From the NCBI GenBank assembly GCA_964483105.1, contig CAYZZU010000004.1, forward strand, positions 56,169 through 120,168: a stretch of 64,000 nucleotides of DNA. The letters run 5' to 3'. This DNA is from CAYZZU01 sp964483105 (GTDB lineage: Bacteria > CG2-30-53-67). The notes beneath the pieces are model-generated. The model was not told the DNA's origin. It did no database searches and saw only the letters and a program-made list of their open reading frames with translations. Both the position numbers and the translations under genes were made by a program. This document shows, piece by piece, positions 26,271 through 35,003 of this stretch (positions within the stretch are counted from its first letter, which is position 1; the number at the start of each line of letters is the position of its first letter).

Positions 26271-26633
26271 ATGAAACTGTACCGAAAGGTCATTTTCTAT
26301 TGAAAATTTTATTAATACATGATAGTTATAAAAACTCATGGTTGTGATCAGGGTATCAGCAGGTAGCGATTGACGCTCCCGTGTTGATTCAGACATATCC
26401 GGGGGGGCTGCGGCTCCATTGCGATCCAATGAGCCGGGGTACAATGGATTACGAACCAACGGGTCGTTTTACCCCCGGGCGGGACAGACTTTTTGAGAAC
26501 CGTCGGCATCATCATGGAATCGACAGGGCGAAGCTGTGAAAAAATGATCCGGCAGGACAGTCGCTGAAACCGGGTTTGGGAGATGCCGGGAATTGCAGTG
26601 TCGGCCAGGATTCAGAAAAGGACGGATCTGGTG
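26271..26633. other. Intergenic leader before the export genes
   Basis: No gene is supported in these 360 bases. The first 60 bases are AT-rich and hold the promoter-like sequence listed at 26300-26328. That would give a leader of about 300 bases, long enough for RNA control. I looked for a cyclic di-GMP (GEMM) riboswitch and did not see its conserved core. Confidence 0.5.
26300..26328 (+). promoter_or_regulatory. Weak candidate promoter of the exopolysaccharide operon
   Basis: TTGAAA (26300-26305), 17 bases, TAGTTA (26323-26328), in an AT-rich patch. It is the only sigma70-like match seen ahead of the export genes. Weak -10. Confidence 0.35.
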
Positions 26634-27374
26634 ATGAGTAAACTTCTCGCATTTTTTGTATTGCCTCTGACATTGTTTTTGATTGCGGGATGTGTGCAGG
26701 GGCCGTCTGTGTCTCGATCCGTCCGGATGGATGTCGAGACCGGAAACAAAGACGTCCGGGAGAGGAGCGGGGACTATGTCCTGCAGTGTGGAGATGTGAT
26801 CGAGATCAAGTTCTTTTATAACCCGGAGTTGAATGAACGTGTCATCGTACGGCCCGACGGCAAGATCTCTTTACAGTTAATTGATGAAGTGGTGGCCGCG
26901 GGCTTAACCCCTTCAGAACTCGACCGGGTCCTTACGAGGAAATTTTCGGATAGGTTGCTCACACCGGATGTCACCGTCATCGTGAAGGAATTCGCGGGGA
27001 TGAAGGTTTATGTCGGCGGTGAGGTCAATACTCCCGGAATGATTCCCATTTCGGGAAGGCTGACCACGTTGCAGGCGATTCTGCAGGCCGGTGGTTTCAA
27101 GAAAACAGCGGAACTTGGAAGTGTCGTGGTGTTACATCACCGGGGAGACCGAAAGCCTGTGTTTCTAACGGTCAATCTGAAAGCAGATCTGGCGACGTTA
27201 ACCCTGCGCAATGATATTTTGTTGAGCCCCTACGACATTGTTTTTGTCCCCCAAAGCACGATTGCCAAGATGGATCAGTTCGTGGCTCAATATATAGAGC
27301 AACTCATCCCGATTTCGAAAAATATTGGTTTTAGCTGGATTCGGAATCTAAACCCGGAAGTACAGATCAAATAA
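26634..27374 (+). CDS. Polysaccharide export outer-membrane lipoprotein (Wza family)
   Basis: A 246-residue lipoprotein. The start at 26634 gives a clean lipoprotein signal with lipobox LIAGC. The Poly_export domain follows: YVLQCGDVIEIKFFYNPELNE, VRPDGKISLQLIDEV, then a SLBB-type part with VYVGGEVNTPGMIP and LQAILQAGGFKKTAELG. The C-terminus has an amphipathic end, as in Wza. It should form the outer-membrane channel for polysaccharide, working with the chain-length protein encoded 18 bases downstream. Confidence 0.93.
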   Translation: MSKLLAFFVLPLTLFLIAGCVQGPSVSRSVRMDVETGNKDVRERSGDYVLQCGDVIEIKFFYNPELNERVIVRPDGKISLQLIDEVVAAGLTPSELDRVLTRKFSDRLLTPDVTVIVKEFAGMKVYVGGEVNTPGMIPISGRLTTLQAILQAGGFKKTAELGSVVVLHHRGDRKPVFLTVNLKADLATLTLRNDILLSPYDIVFVPQSTIAKMDQFVAQYIEQLIPISKNIGFSWIRNLNPEVQIK

Positions 27375-27392
27375 GCGGAAGAAAGGCTTTTC

Positions 27393-28754
27393 ATGGAAGA
27401 GAACAGCAATGATCTCTATTCGGTGAGAGATTTTTGTTACATTTTTTTCAGATATAAGGCGCAGATTTCCATGATCACTTTGTCGGCGCTCTGCACGGTG
27501 ATTCTGGCGATTTATATCTGGCCGGAAAGTTATGAGTCCCGGGCGAGTATACTGGTCAAGATGGGGAGAGAGAACGTGTCGATTCCCACCCTGGCGGCAT
27601 CCACCCAACAGCAGGTTGTAAACATGGGATTGAAAAAGGAAGATATCAATTCGGAAATCGAGATACTCCGGAATCGGCTTGTTGTTGAAGAGACCGTCCG
27701 GAAACTCGGAACGGATTTTCTGTTTCCCGAGCCTGTGAAACCGGAGACGTTTTTTAAAAGGATGAAATATTATCTGAAACGGGGCATCAGTAAGGTCAAG
27801 GATTTTGTCTATGAGATATTGTACAGGATAGAACTGAAAAAAAGATTAACCCCATATCAGGATGCCGTGCTGGCCATTCAAAAGAAGTTTTCGGTGAAGC
27901 AAGTGAAGGACTCGGATGTCATAGAAGCCAGGTTAACCTGGAGCGACCCGGACATCGGCAAAAAAATACTGGATACATTAATCGGTTTTTATTTAAAAAA
28001 TCATCTGGAGGCACATCGGACCTCGGGAAGATATGAGTTCTTTCAGAATCAGGTAAAGGTGATCGGAGATCAATTAAGAGATTCGGAGGACCAACTGAAA
28101 CTTCTGAAATCGAAAGAGAAAATTACATTCTATGATGATCAGAGAAGGTTCCTTTTGGGACAGATTGAAAGTTTCAAGACTTCCTTAAGCAATGCGGTGA
28201 CGGACCTTACTGAAACCCGGTCAAAAATTGATGAATTAAAGAAGAAGCAGGCCGCGCTGATGAAACGGATATCACCGGGGTTTAATGATGTCGCGAAACA
28301 GATCGAACAACAATTATTATCACAGGACGTTCGCGCGCAAGCCCTGCGGGTGAAAAAAGAGATGCTGGCGCAGCATATTCAGTCTTACGAAAAGGATTTG
28401 AAGAGGTTGAATTTACATAACCTTGAATTCACGAGGCTGAAACGCCGGATTCAAATCGACGAAAAGAATTACCTGCTCTACAGAAAGAAACTGGAAGAAG
28501 CAAGAATTTCAGATGTTCTGGACTCGGAAAGGGTGGTGAACGTCCGAGTTATTGATCCTGCTGCCGCATCTTTTAAGCCGGTTCGGCCGAAGAAACTGTT
28601 GACGGTCGGTCTGGGACTTCTGATGAGTCTGATCCTTGGGATCGGCTCTGCTTTTCTTGCGGATTATCTGGATCACTCCATCCGGATGGCGGAAGATGTC
28701 AGACGATATCTCGATTTACCTTTACTGGCATCGATCCGGGAGATCAGGAAATGA
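27393..28754 (+). CDS. Polysaccharide chain-length determinant (Wzz/GumC/ExoP-type co-polymerase)
   Basis: A 453-residue inner-membrane protein. One membrane segment is near residues 25-45 (ISMITLSALCTVILAIYIW) and one near 405-425 (LLTVGLGLLMSLILGIG), with a large periplasmic part between, including the GNVR-like YRKKLEEARISDVLDSERV before the second segment and a long coiled coil (about 210-340). It has no kinase domain; that is encoded separately by the next gene, which overlaps by 4 bases. It sets chain length and links polymerase to export. Confidence 0.92.
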   Translation: MEENSNDLYSVRDFCYIFFRYKAQISMITLSALCTVILAIYIWPESYESRASILVKMGRENVSIPTLAASTQQQVVNMGLKKEDINSEIEILRNRLVVEETVRKLGTDFLFPEPVKPETFFKRMKYYLKRGISKVKDFVYEILYRIELKKRLTPYQDAVLAIQKKFSVKQVKDSDVIEARLTWSDPDIGKKILDTLIGFYLKNHLEAHRTSGRYEFFQNQVKVIGDQLRDSEDQLKLLKSKEKITFYDDQRRFLLGQIESFKTSLSNAVTDLTETRSKIDELKKKQAALMKRISPGFNDVAKQIEQQLLSQDVRAQALRVKKEMLAQHIQSYEKDLKRLNLHNLEFTRLKRRIQIDEKNYLLYRKKLEEARISDVLDSERVVNVRVIDPAAASFKPVRPKKLLTVGLGLLMSLILGIGSAFLADYLDHSIRMAEDVRRYLDLPLLASIREIRK

Positions 28755-29377
28755 TGCAGGAAGAAGAATATGAGAGACTGAAAAATAACCTGTTTTCGCA
28801 ACATGCTGAAAGGCCTTTTCGGACGGTCATGGTGACCAGCTCCGTCCGTGGTGAAGGCTGCTCAACGGTAGTGTCCGGTCTCGCGGAAACGCTTGTCAAA
28901 AACAGGGCAATGAAAGTTCTTTTAATCGATGCGAATTGCAGACATCCCGCTCTGCACAAGGTTTTCGGCCTGGAAAAGAGTTGCGGTTTATCGGATCTTC
29001 TCCTGGGCAGGGCAGACATGGGTGAAGTGCTCAAGGCGACTCAATTTCCGGGCCTGTTTCTTGTGACGGTCGGAGACGGCGGCATGAATTCCATTGAGAT
29101 GTTTGAGTCGGAGAAATTCGGGGATTTTATGACAGGTCTTAAGAGGGACTTTGATTATCTGGTTTTTGACTCCCCTCCTGTGAATGTTTATCCCGATGCG
29201 CCGGTTCTCGGATCCCTGGTCGATGGGGTTGTCTTCGTGGTTTATGCCGGGAGGACCCGTCGGGAGGTGGTCCGGAGCGCGAAAGAACAGCTTCAAATGG
29301 CTCAGGCAAACATCTTGGGTGTTGTTTTAAACAGAAGGAAGTATGTCATTCCCGGGATCATCTATCAGAGGCTGTAA
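28751..29377 (+). CDS. CpsD/CapB-like ATPase (BY-kinase family) with altered Walker A
   Basis: A 208-residue cytoplasmic partner of the chain-length protein. Family features are TVMVTSSVRGEG, Walker A-prime VLLIDANCRHP, GLSDLLLG and Walker B YLVFDSPP. The Walker A reads GEGCST instead of GEGKST: the Lys that contacts ATP phosphates is Cys37 (codon TGC at 28859-28861). The C-terminus has only two tyrosines (VIPGIIYQRL), not a Tyr cluster. It may therefore be a weak or inactive kinase acting as a scaffold. The gene overlaps its upstream neighbour by 4 bases. Confidence 0.88.
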   Translation: MMQEEEYERLKNNLFSQHAERPFRTVMVTSSVRGEGCSTVVSGLAETLVKNRAMKVLLIDANCRHPALHKVFGLEKSCGLSDLLLGRADMGEVLKATQFPGLFLVTVGDGGMNSIEMFESEKFGDFMTGLKRDFDYLVFDSPPVNVYPDAPVLGSLVDGVVFVVYAGRTRREVVRSAKEQLQMAQANILGVVLNRRKYVIPGIIYQRL

Positions 29378-29406
29378 TACTGATGTTTGTGAAGGGGAGG
29401 TCATCA

Positions 29407-30480
29407 GTGGTGAAGAGTCCGACTGAATTCAGCAAGACAGGATCCGTTCTGAACAAGCACTCTCAGGAGTGTAAAACGGCTTTGAGGAAGAAGGTTGTAT
29501 GCAAGTCCGGAACCGTCTCTTTCCAACTGGAGGCCCAAAGGGGGAGGGGAGTGGGGGGGAACTCCGCGGAAAGTAAGAAGGTGGCCGGGGTTGCGGCGCC
29601 GGCCCCGCGGCGTAAAAAGAGGGAGGCTTTTGCCGCGTCTTTCCAGGGACGCAAGCCGGGCCTTTTCTACCCTCTGATCAAACGACTCATGGATATCTCT
29701 GTTTCACTGCTGGTCTTGTTGTTTACCTGGCCTGTCATGGTCTTGGTTGCGGTATATATCCGGAAGCATTCCCGGGGGCCGAGAATCTTCAGACAGATCA
29801 GAATCAAGAGAAATCGAAGGGCTGATGGGGGAAATGCCTTGGTGATCCGGTATTATATGCATCCTGTCTCCAAACAAATGCTCATAGATAGGCGGGAGCG
29901 GGAGAGGGTGCGCAAACAGGGAGAAGAAGAACGGAGGAAGTTACGCCGTGAGCAAGTGTATTATGTCTGTCCCAGAACCGGGAAGATGAAGATTGACAGA
30001 AGAAAGACCGATTTGTTGGGACAACCCTTCCGGTTTTATAAATTCAGAACCATGTATGCGGATGCAAAGGAGCGGTTCCCGGAATTGTATGCGTACAATT
30101 ACGCGAAGGAGGAAATCGAACGGCTTCGGTTCAAAATCAAAGATGATCCGAGGGTTCCTGAAAAACTTCGATGGTTGAGGCAAACCAGTCTGGACGAGCT
30201 GGCTAATTTTATTAACGTTTTGATCGGTGATATGAGCCTCGTGGGGCCAAGGCCGGACATCCCTGAAATGATGAAGTATTATACGGATGATCAGAAGATC
30301 AAGTTCCATGTCAAGCCCGGCATTACGGGACTGTCGCAGGTGGAAGGAAGGGGACATCTCAGCTTCCAGGAGACGCTGCAATATGACATTGAGTATGTGA
30401 AAAAACAGTCGTTATGGCTGGATTTGAAGATTATGCTGAAGACGATTCGTGAGATATTTCAGAAAAACGGCGCCTTTTGA
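29407..30480 (+). CDS. Phosphoglycosyl transferase (bacterial sugar transferase) with charged insertion
   Basis: About 358 residues. The basic N-terminus (to about 85) is low in complexity. A single membrane segment follows (LMDISVSLLVLLFTWPVMVL). The catalytic domain has FRQIRI, then RFYKFRTMYADA, KDDPRVP, TSLDELANFINVLIGDMSLV and the ending GITGLSQVEGRG. It should load the first sugar phosphate on undecaprenyl phosphate. Between FRQIRI and FYKFRTM, where relatives have about ten residues, there is a stretch of about 70 very charged residues (29809-30021). GTG at 29407, six bases after AGGGGAGG, is preferred over the ATG at 29383, which has no ribosome site. Confidence 0.88.
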   Translation: MVKSPTEFSKTGSVLNKHSQECKTALRKKVVCKSGTVSFQLEAQRGRGVGGNSAESKKVAGVAAPAPRRKKREAFAASFQGRKPGLFYPLIKRLMDISVSLLVLLFTWPVMVLVAVYIRKHSRGPRIFRQIRIKRNRRADGGNALVIRYYMHPVSKQMLIDRRERERVRKQGEEERRKLRREQVYYVCPRTGKMKIDRRKTDLLGQPFRFYKFRTMYADAKERFPELYAYNYAKEEIERLRFKIKDDPRVPEKLRWLRQTSLDELANFINVLIGDMSLVGPRPDIPEMMKYYTDDQKIKFHVKPGITGLSQVEGRGHLSFQETLQYDIEYVKKQSLWLDLKIMLKTIREIFQKNGAF

Positions 30481-30625
30481 TGATGTATGTTTTCTGACTC
30501 ATGTTGGGAAAGTTTGTTTCTTACGATGACTCGTCCTTATGGATTTTACCTCGATAGAACGCCGGATGTATCGTCATGGAAAGAGCCTTGCTGACGGGGA
30601 TCGGTGGCGCGTGACCGAAGTGCTC

Positions 30626-31012
30626 ATGGACGGACGTCCAAGTAAAACTCTTTTTACGGCGGCGGTTTGTTCTATTTTGCTGGCCTCGTTTATCATGGTT
30701 CTTGCCGGTGGATGTGCTTACAGCCGTTTTGGCAGAGCCGATGTGACTCCTTTTCATATACGGATTCCTGCCGGGTTGGTGGGGTTGACCAAAAGCCAGG
30801 TGATTGACCGGTTCGGATTGCCGGAAGGGGCCGTTGCAGATGAGAACGGGGTTGAATACTGGGAATACAATAACCTGAGCAACTATTATTTTCTTGTATT
30901 CGGCAAGGGTGTTCAGAAAAATTTAATCCTGCAGATTGAGAAAAACGTGGTCAAGTCGGTCCGCCTGGTTTCTAAAGGGGGGTCCGTCAGTTTTGCAACC
31001 GGGGGGATGTAA
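30626..31012 (+). CDS. Small lipoprotein, SmpA/BamE-like, copy 1
   Basis: A 128-residue lipoprotein with lipobox LAGGC. The mature part LVGLTKSQVIDRFGLPEG, then NGVEYWEYNN and a beta-rich end resemble the SmpA/OmlA (BamE) fold, where a small domain tracks a G-x-s/t-k-x-e-v-i-x-x-f-G-x-P pattern. It is a paralogue of the next gene. Its role in a polysaccharide locus is unknown; binding of an outer-membrane partner is a guess. The start is uncertain; the frame extends upstream to 30539. Confidence 0.65.
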   Translation: MDGRPSKTLFTAAVCSILLASFIMVLAGGCAYSRFGRADVTPFHIRIPAGLVGLTKSQVIDRFGLPEGAVADENGVEYWEYNNLSNYYFLVFGKGVQKNLILQIEKNVVKSVRLVSKGGSVSFATGGM

Positions 31013-31038
31013 TCTTCGATCCGGGTTACCTTTCTGCG

Positions 31039-31452
31039 ATGTTTTCCGGTTCTGTTTCTTTATTGCCGTCCGTTGGACCGAAACCCAGGGGAAGGAGACG
31101 ATATATCCCCCTGTTTTTTCTTTGTGTCCTCATGTTGTCCGGGAACGGTTGTGCGTCCGGATGGTTCGGAACAACGGTACGTCTGCGGGAGGTACAGCAA
31201 CTTGTTCATATGAACAAGCACGAAATGATCAGCCGGTATGGTGTTCCGGACGCTGTTTTTGAGAAGGCGTCCGGGGTTGAATGCTGGCTGTATCAGTCCC
31301 ACCGTTACTTTTATTTTTTCATCTGGGGTGTCAAGAAGGAGAAAAGTCTTCTTTGTGAATTTGAAAATGGCACCGTGCGTTCCGCCCGTTTTGTTGACCG
31401 GGGAAAATCTGTGGAGATATTAACCCGTGGATGGCAATTTCTGAACCAGTAA
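31039..31452 (+). CDS. Small lipoprotein, SmpA/BamE-like, copy 2
   Basis: A 137-residue lipoprotein with lipobox SGNGC after a basic PRGRRR segment and a hydrophobic stretch. The mature part LVHMNKHEMISRYGVPDAV, then ASGVECWLYQS and VKKEKSLLCEFENGTVRSARFV aligns along its length with the previous gene, so the pair arose by tandem duplication. Function not recognised. The next gene overlaps or abuts its end. Confidence 0.65.
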   Translation: MFSGSVSLLPSVGPKPRGRRRYIPLFFLCVLMLSGNGCASGWFGTTVRLREVQQLVHMNKHEMISRYGVPDAVFEKASGVECWLYQSHRYFYFFIWGVKKEKSLLCEFENGTVRSARFVDRGKSVEILTRGWQFLNQ

Positions 31453-31487
31453 AGAGGGCGCGGACAGGCGATCATGCGAGGGGACCG

Positions 31488-32531
31488 ATGGTGTTGACCC
31501 AAGGAGAAGCGCGTATCGGTCGGGCGGCATCTTCAATGGAAATGAATGGCTCACCGGATCTTTCCATCATTATTGTCAACTGGAACACGTGTGATTTGTT
31601 GCGGGGATGCCTTGCTTCCATATACAGGGAAACACGTGTCTGTACCTTCGAGATTTTCGTGGTCGATAATGCGTCCGGTGATCATAGCAATTCAATGGTC
31701 CGGGAGGAATTCCCGGAGGTCCATCTCATACGGAATCAACGAAATGAGGGGTTTCCAAAAGCGAACAACCGGGCTTTAAGACAATGCAGGGGGAAGTATA
31801 TCCTTTTTCTGAACCCGGATACGGTGATTCTGGAGGGAGCCATCGATCAAATGGTGACAGCCCTGGAAAAGATGCCGCACGTCGGAGCGATGGGCCCCCA
31901 AATCGTCAATCTAAACAATGAGGTGCAATATGACGGGGGCCGGAACTTCCCCACGGTGTTCAATGTGTTTCTGGAGTTTTCCCGTCTCGCGAAACATTTC
32001 CCGCATCACCGGATTTTCGGAAGATACCGAATGGGGGCATGGGATCATCAAAGCGATCAGAATGTCAATGCCCTGGATGGATGTTGTATGCTGATCCGGC
32101 ACGACATACTGGATGATATCGGATCGATGGATGAACAGCTTTTTATGTACCTTGAAGACATGGATCTGTGTTACAGGATCAGGCGGAAAGGGTGGGCCGT
32201 ATATTACCTGAGCCGCGCAAAGATCGTCCATGTGGGAGGGCAGAGCAGCAGGAAGGTGGAAAGGAAGAGCCTTCACTATACTTTGGAACTGGAGGCCTAT
32301 CGGCTTTTCAACAGGAAACACTATGGATATCTTTCCGCTTGTCTGATTCAACTCATCGTGTTTTCCGTTTCTTTATTGGTCATTTCGCTGAGTGTTTCGG
32401 GCTGCTTCATCCGGCCGCTTCAACGCAGGTTCCCAAGGTTCTTTTCCGTTGTTTACCGGCGAAAATTTTTCCACTTCCTCAGGTGGAGCCTGAGTCCGGA
32501 GAAAATCGTTCGGCAATATGAGATCAGTTGA
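31488..32531 (+). CDS. Glycosyltransferase family 2 (rhamnosyltransferase-like)
   Basis: A GT-A enzyme: DLSIIIVNWNTCDLLRGCL, VVDNASGDHS, the DxD-like ILFLNPDTVILEG, ALDGCCMLIRHDIL and YLEDMDLCYRIRRKGW, followed by a C-terminal hydrophobic segment (IVFSVSLLVISLSVSGC) that probably anchors it to the membrane. It is similar in layout to the GT2 genes at 1-678 and 46709-47593. The start is ambiguous; ATG 31488 has GAGGGG upstream, and the frame is open from 31431. Sugar unknown. Confidence 0.88.
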   Translation: MVLTQGEARIGRAASSMEMNGSPDLSIIIVNWNTCDLLRGCLASIYRETRVCTFEIFVVDNASGDHSNSMVREEFPEVHLIRNQRNEGFPKANNRALRQCRGKYILFLNPDTVILEGAIDQMVTALEKMPHVGAMGPQIVNLNNEVQYDGGRNFPTVFNVFLEFSRLAKHFPHHRIFGRYRMGAWDHQSDQNVNALDGCCMLIRHDILDDIGSMDEQLFMYLEDMDLCYRIRRKGWAVYYLSRAKIVHVGGQSSRKVERKSLHYTLELEAYRLFNRKHYGYLSACLIQLIVFSVSLLVISLSVSGCFIRPLQRRFPRFFSVVYRRKFFHFLRWSLSPEKIVRQYEIS

Positions 32532-33528
32532 GACGATTCGTCCGCGCTTGTTCTTCAGGCGTGCCGCGAGGATTTTTTTCAGAGCTGTCGGCGTGGTCCG
32601 GTTCTCTTCCGGGATACCCATTCTTTGCTATCATTCCATAGACAACAGCCTGTCCCGGTACCTGTCCATCAGTGAAAGGAAATTCGCCGAACAGATTCTT
32701 TTCCTGAAAAACAAAGGTTACCGGACCATCTCTTTGGCGGATCTCGCAGAGGGAAATGTAGGGGGGCATGGTAGAGAGATCGCGAAAACGGTCGTGATTA
32801 CCTTCGACGATGGTTTTAGAAACAACTATACGTCCGCCTTCCCTATCCTGGAAAAGGCGGGTTTTAAGGCGACATTTTTTCTTGCGACCAACTATATCGA
32901 TTGTGAAGCCGAATGGCTCCGTGGTTATCTGAATCAATTGATCCGGGATTTTGAAGGGATGGACCAGGATGATCTGGCTCATATCAGGAGGGATCAACTA
33001 CGTATGGAATTCGCCGAGAAGAGAGCCTCCTTTCTGCTCTCCCTGTCTGAAGAAGAATTGCGGCGTGAGTTGTTGAATCTGTACCGGTCATCAAAGAAGC
33101 CGATGTTGAGGTGGAAAGAGATTCTGGAGATGAGCCACTCCGGAATGGAGTTCGGGACACATACCCTCAGTCATCCGTTTTTATCGGATCTTCCCGGGCG
33201 GGAAGTTGAAGAAGAAATTGTACAGTCCGGCAAAGAGATCGAACGTCGGACCGGAAAGCCGGTCCGTTTTCTCTGTTATCCCTACGGTGATTATACCGAG
33301 ACCGTAAAAAAAACCGTGAAACGCGCAGGATTTACCGGAGCCTGTTCCTTGGAAGTGGGACATTGCCGTCTCCCGGTCAACGATTCGTTTGTCTTACCCC
33401 GGATTCCCGGTGATTTTGCTTCTTCGTTGCCGGTGTTTTCGTTTTTTCTTTCGAACGGGTGTGATCCTTATTTTTCCTTCAAAAATTTCCTCCTCCGATT
33501 CGGGGAGAAATCAAGGTGGATGAACTGA
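32518..33528 (+). CDS. Polysaccharide deacetylase (carbohydrate esterase 4)
   Basis: A 336-residue CE4-fold protein: PILCYHSID, VVITFDDGFRNNYTSAFPIL (metal-binding Asp pair at 95-99), FGTHTLSHPFLSDL (the His-x3-His pair) and RFLCYPYGDY. The long middle insertion (about 125-195) is common in polysaccharide-locus members. There is no classical signal peptide; a basic N-terminus with a short hydrophobic run is present. It may remove N- or O-acetyl groups from the polymer or an intermediate. The gene overlaps its neighbours on both sides. Confidence 0.9.
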   Translation: MRSVETIRPRLFFRRAARIFFRAVGVVRFSSGIPILCYHSIDNSLSRYLSISERKFAEQILFLKNKGYRTISLADLAEGNVGGHGREIAKTVVITFDDGFRNNYTSAFPILEKAGFKATFFLATNYIDCEAEWLRGYLNQLIRDFEGMDQDDLAHIRRDQLRMEFAEKRASFLLSLSEEELRRELLNLYRSSKKPMLRWKEILEMSHSGMEFGTHTLSHPFLSDLPGREVEEEIVQSGKEIERRTGKPVRFLCYPYGDYTETVKKTVKRAGFTGACSLEVGHCRLPVNDSFVLPRIPGDFASSLPVFSFFLSNGCDPYFSFKNFLLRFGEKSRWMN

Positions 33529-34997
33529 ACCGATTCCAGGACCCGCTTGCGCCGATTTCCAGAAATACCCTTCATGTGCTGGTGGGCGTGCTTGGGGGAA
33601 TGACCTTTGTGACCGTTGCGTCGATCTCCCTCAAATGGGCTCTTCTGCTCATCCCGGGCGTAGTTGTCACTGTGTTGATCCTGCTCCGGCCGGATGTGGG
33701 ATTGCTCCTGACCGTGGGAACCATTCCTTTGGAACAGATGGGCGCTCTTGGATTTCTTTCCCCGGCGCTGTATATGTCGGTCAGCAAGGTTCTGGGAATG
33801 TTGACCCTGGTCTCATGGTTTCTTCATCTGGTTCTGAAAAAACGGAGGTTCCATTATGATCGTCAGTATCTGATTCTGGGGGGATACCTTCTGGTGGCCC
33901 TGCTTTCCCTGGCTACGGCCTGGGACCTCAGAGTGGGGGTCCGGTCGTTTATCCGGGTCCTGGTAAGCGTGGGATTTTACGTACTGGTGATCAATATGAT
34001 TACCTCCCGCGCGTTTTTCAGGAAGGTGATCCTGATTTTCCTGCTGGCCTATGTCGCCGTGGGGTGCTTCACGCTGGTACAGCGTTATCTTCCTGCTTAT
34101 CGTATCGGGCAGAAGATGAGCGCTGTGAAAATGGGGGTTCTGAAAGACGTGACCGAGAAGGAGCTGGCCCATGGCATGGTGCTGAGAAGCTCGGGGACAT
34201 CTTTCCATCCGCTCGGTCTGGCCCTGAACGTGGTGGTGGTTTTCCCTTTTCTGGTATATCTGTTTGAAACCATGCACGGTCCGAAAAAACTGTTCTGGGG
34301 GATTTCCATTCTCGTCGAATTCACGGCGCTTATTTTCACTTATGCCAGGACGGGGTTTGTGGTATGGGTCTTTGTTGTCTTTCTTCTCGCCCTGTACAGG
34401 ATACTGAAGATCAATCCCGTCAGGCTGGCTGTATTTCTGATGATTGTGCTTCTTTCTTATCCTTTGATTCCCAGTCACTACCGGGATCGGGTGCTCCGTC
34501 TCCACAGTTATGAACTCAAGAACAGCACCTCTCTGACCAATAGACTACGGATCCAGAAAAAGGCGCTGGAAATGTTTCCGGAGACCTGGTTTTTGGGCGT
34601 GGGTATCGGAAACCAGCCGTTGAGCAGGATTGTTTTTGGGGAGGGGGACGAAAGTGTGCCGTCCGGCACCCATAACATGTTTCTGGAAGTCATGTTCCAG
34701 ATGGGGGTGTTCGGTCTTTGCTTTCTGCTCTTGTTTTTGTATTTTACGTTCAGGGATTTCAAGGCAGCGGAAGAGAACTACCGTAAAAGCGGGAATTTAC
34801 CGGACCTGCAGTACGCGACGGTGCTGAAAATAAGCTATCTGGGGATTTTGGCCTACAGCCTGTTTTATGAAATCAATAATGCGAGCGCGAAAAACTGTTG
34901 GCTGATTCTGGCCCTGGCCGTGGTGATCAAAAGACTGTCGGAACAAGCCCTCCGGGAACAGGACGCGGAGCGTCCCGTAAAGATGGTAAGGAGTTGA
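33516..34997 (+). CDS. O-antigen ligase/polymerase family membrane protein (Wzy/WaaL type)
   Basis: A 493-residue protein with about 10-12 membrane segments. A large loop between residues about 190 and 240 is followed by the Wzy_C-like part, with TYARTGFVVWVF and the SGTHNMFLEVMFQMGVFGL segment typical of the O-antigen ligase superfamily. With a Wzx-type flippase in the same locus it is most likely the polymerase. Ligase function cannot be excluded. Confidence 0.88.
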   Translation: MDELNRFQDPLAPISRNTLHVLVGVLGGMTFVTVASISLKWALLLIPGVVVTVLILLRPDVGLLLTVGTIPLEQMGALGFLSPALYMSVSKVLGMLTLVSWFLHLVLKKRRFHYDRQYLILGGYLLVALLSLATAWDLRVGVRSFIRVLVSVGFYVLVINMITSRAFFRKVILIFLLAYVAVGCFTLVQRYLPAYRIGQKMSAVKMGVLKDVTEKELAHGMVLRSSGTSFHPLGLALNVVVVFPFLVYLFETMHGPKKLFWGISILVEFTALIFTYARTGFVVWVFVVFLLALYRILKINPVRLAVFLMIVLLSYPLIPSHYRDRVLRLHSYELKNSTSLTNRLRIQKKALEMFPETWFLGVGIGNQPLSRIVFGEGDESVPSGTHNMFLEVMFQMGVFGLCFLLLFLYFTFRDFKAAEENYRKSGNLPDLQYATVLKISYLGILAYSLFYEINNASAKNCWLILALAVVIKRLSEQALREQDAERPVKMVRS

Positions 34998-35003
34998 CGT
35001 GCC

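Noticed and set aside
26271..26633. Cyclic di-GMP (GEMM) riboswitch in the exopolysaccharide leader
   Set aside because: The conserved GEMM core and tetraloop/receptor pair were not found; nothing specific remains.
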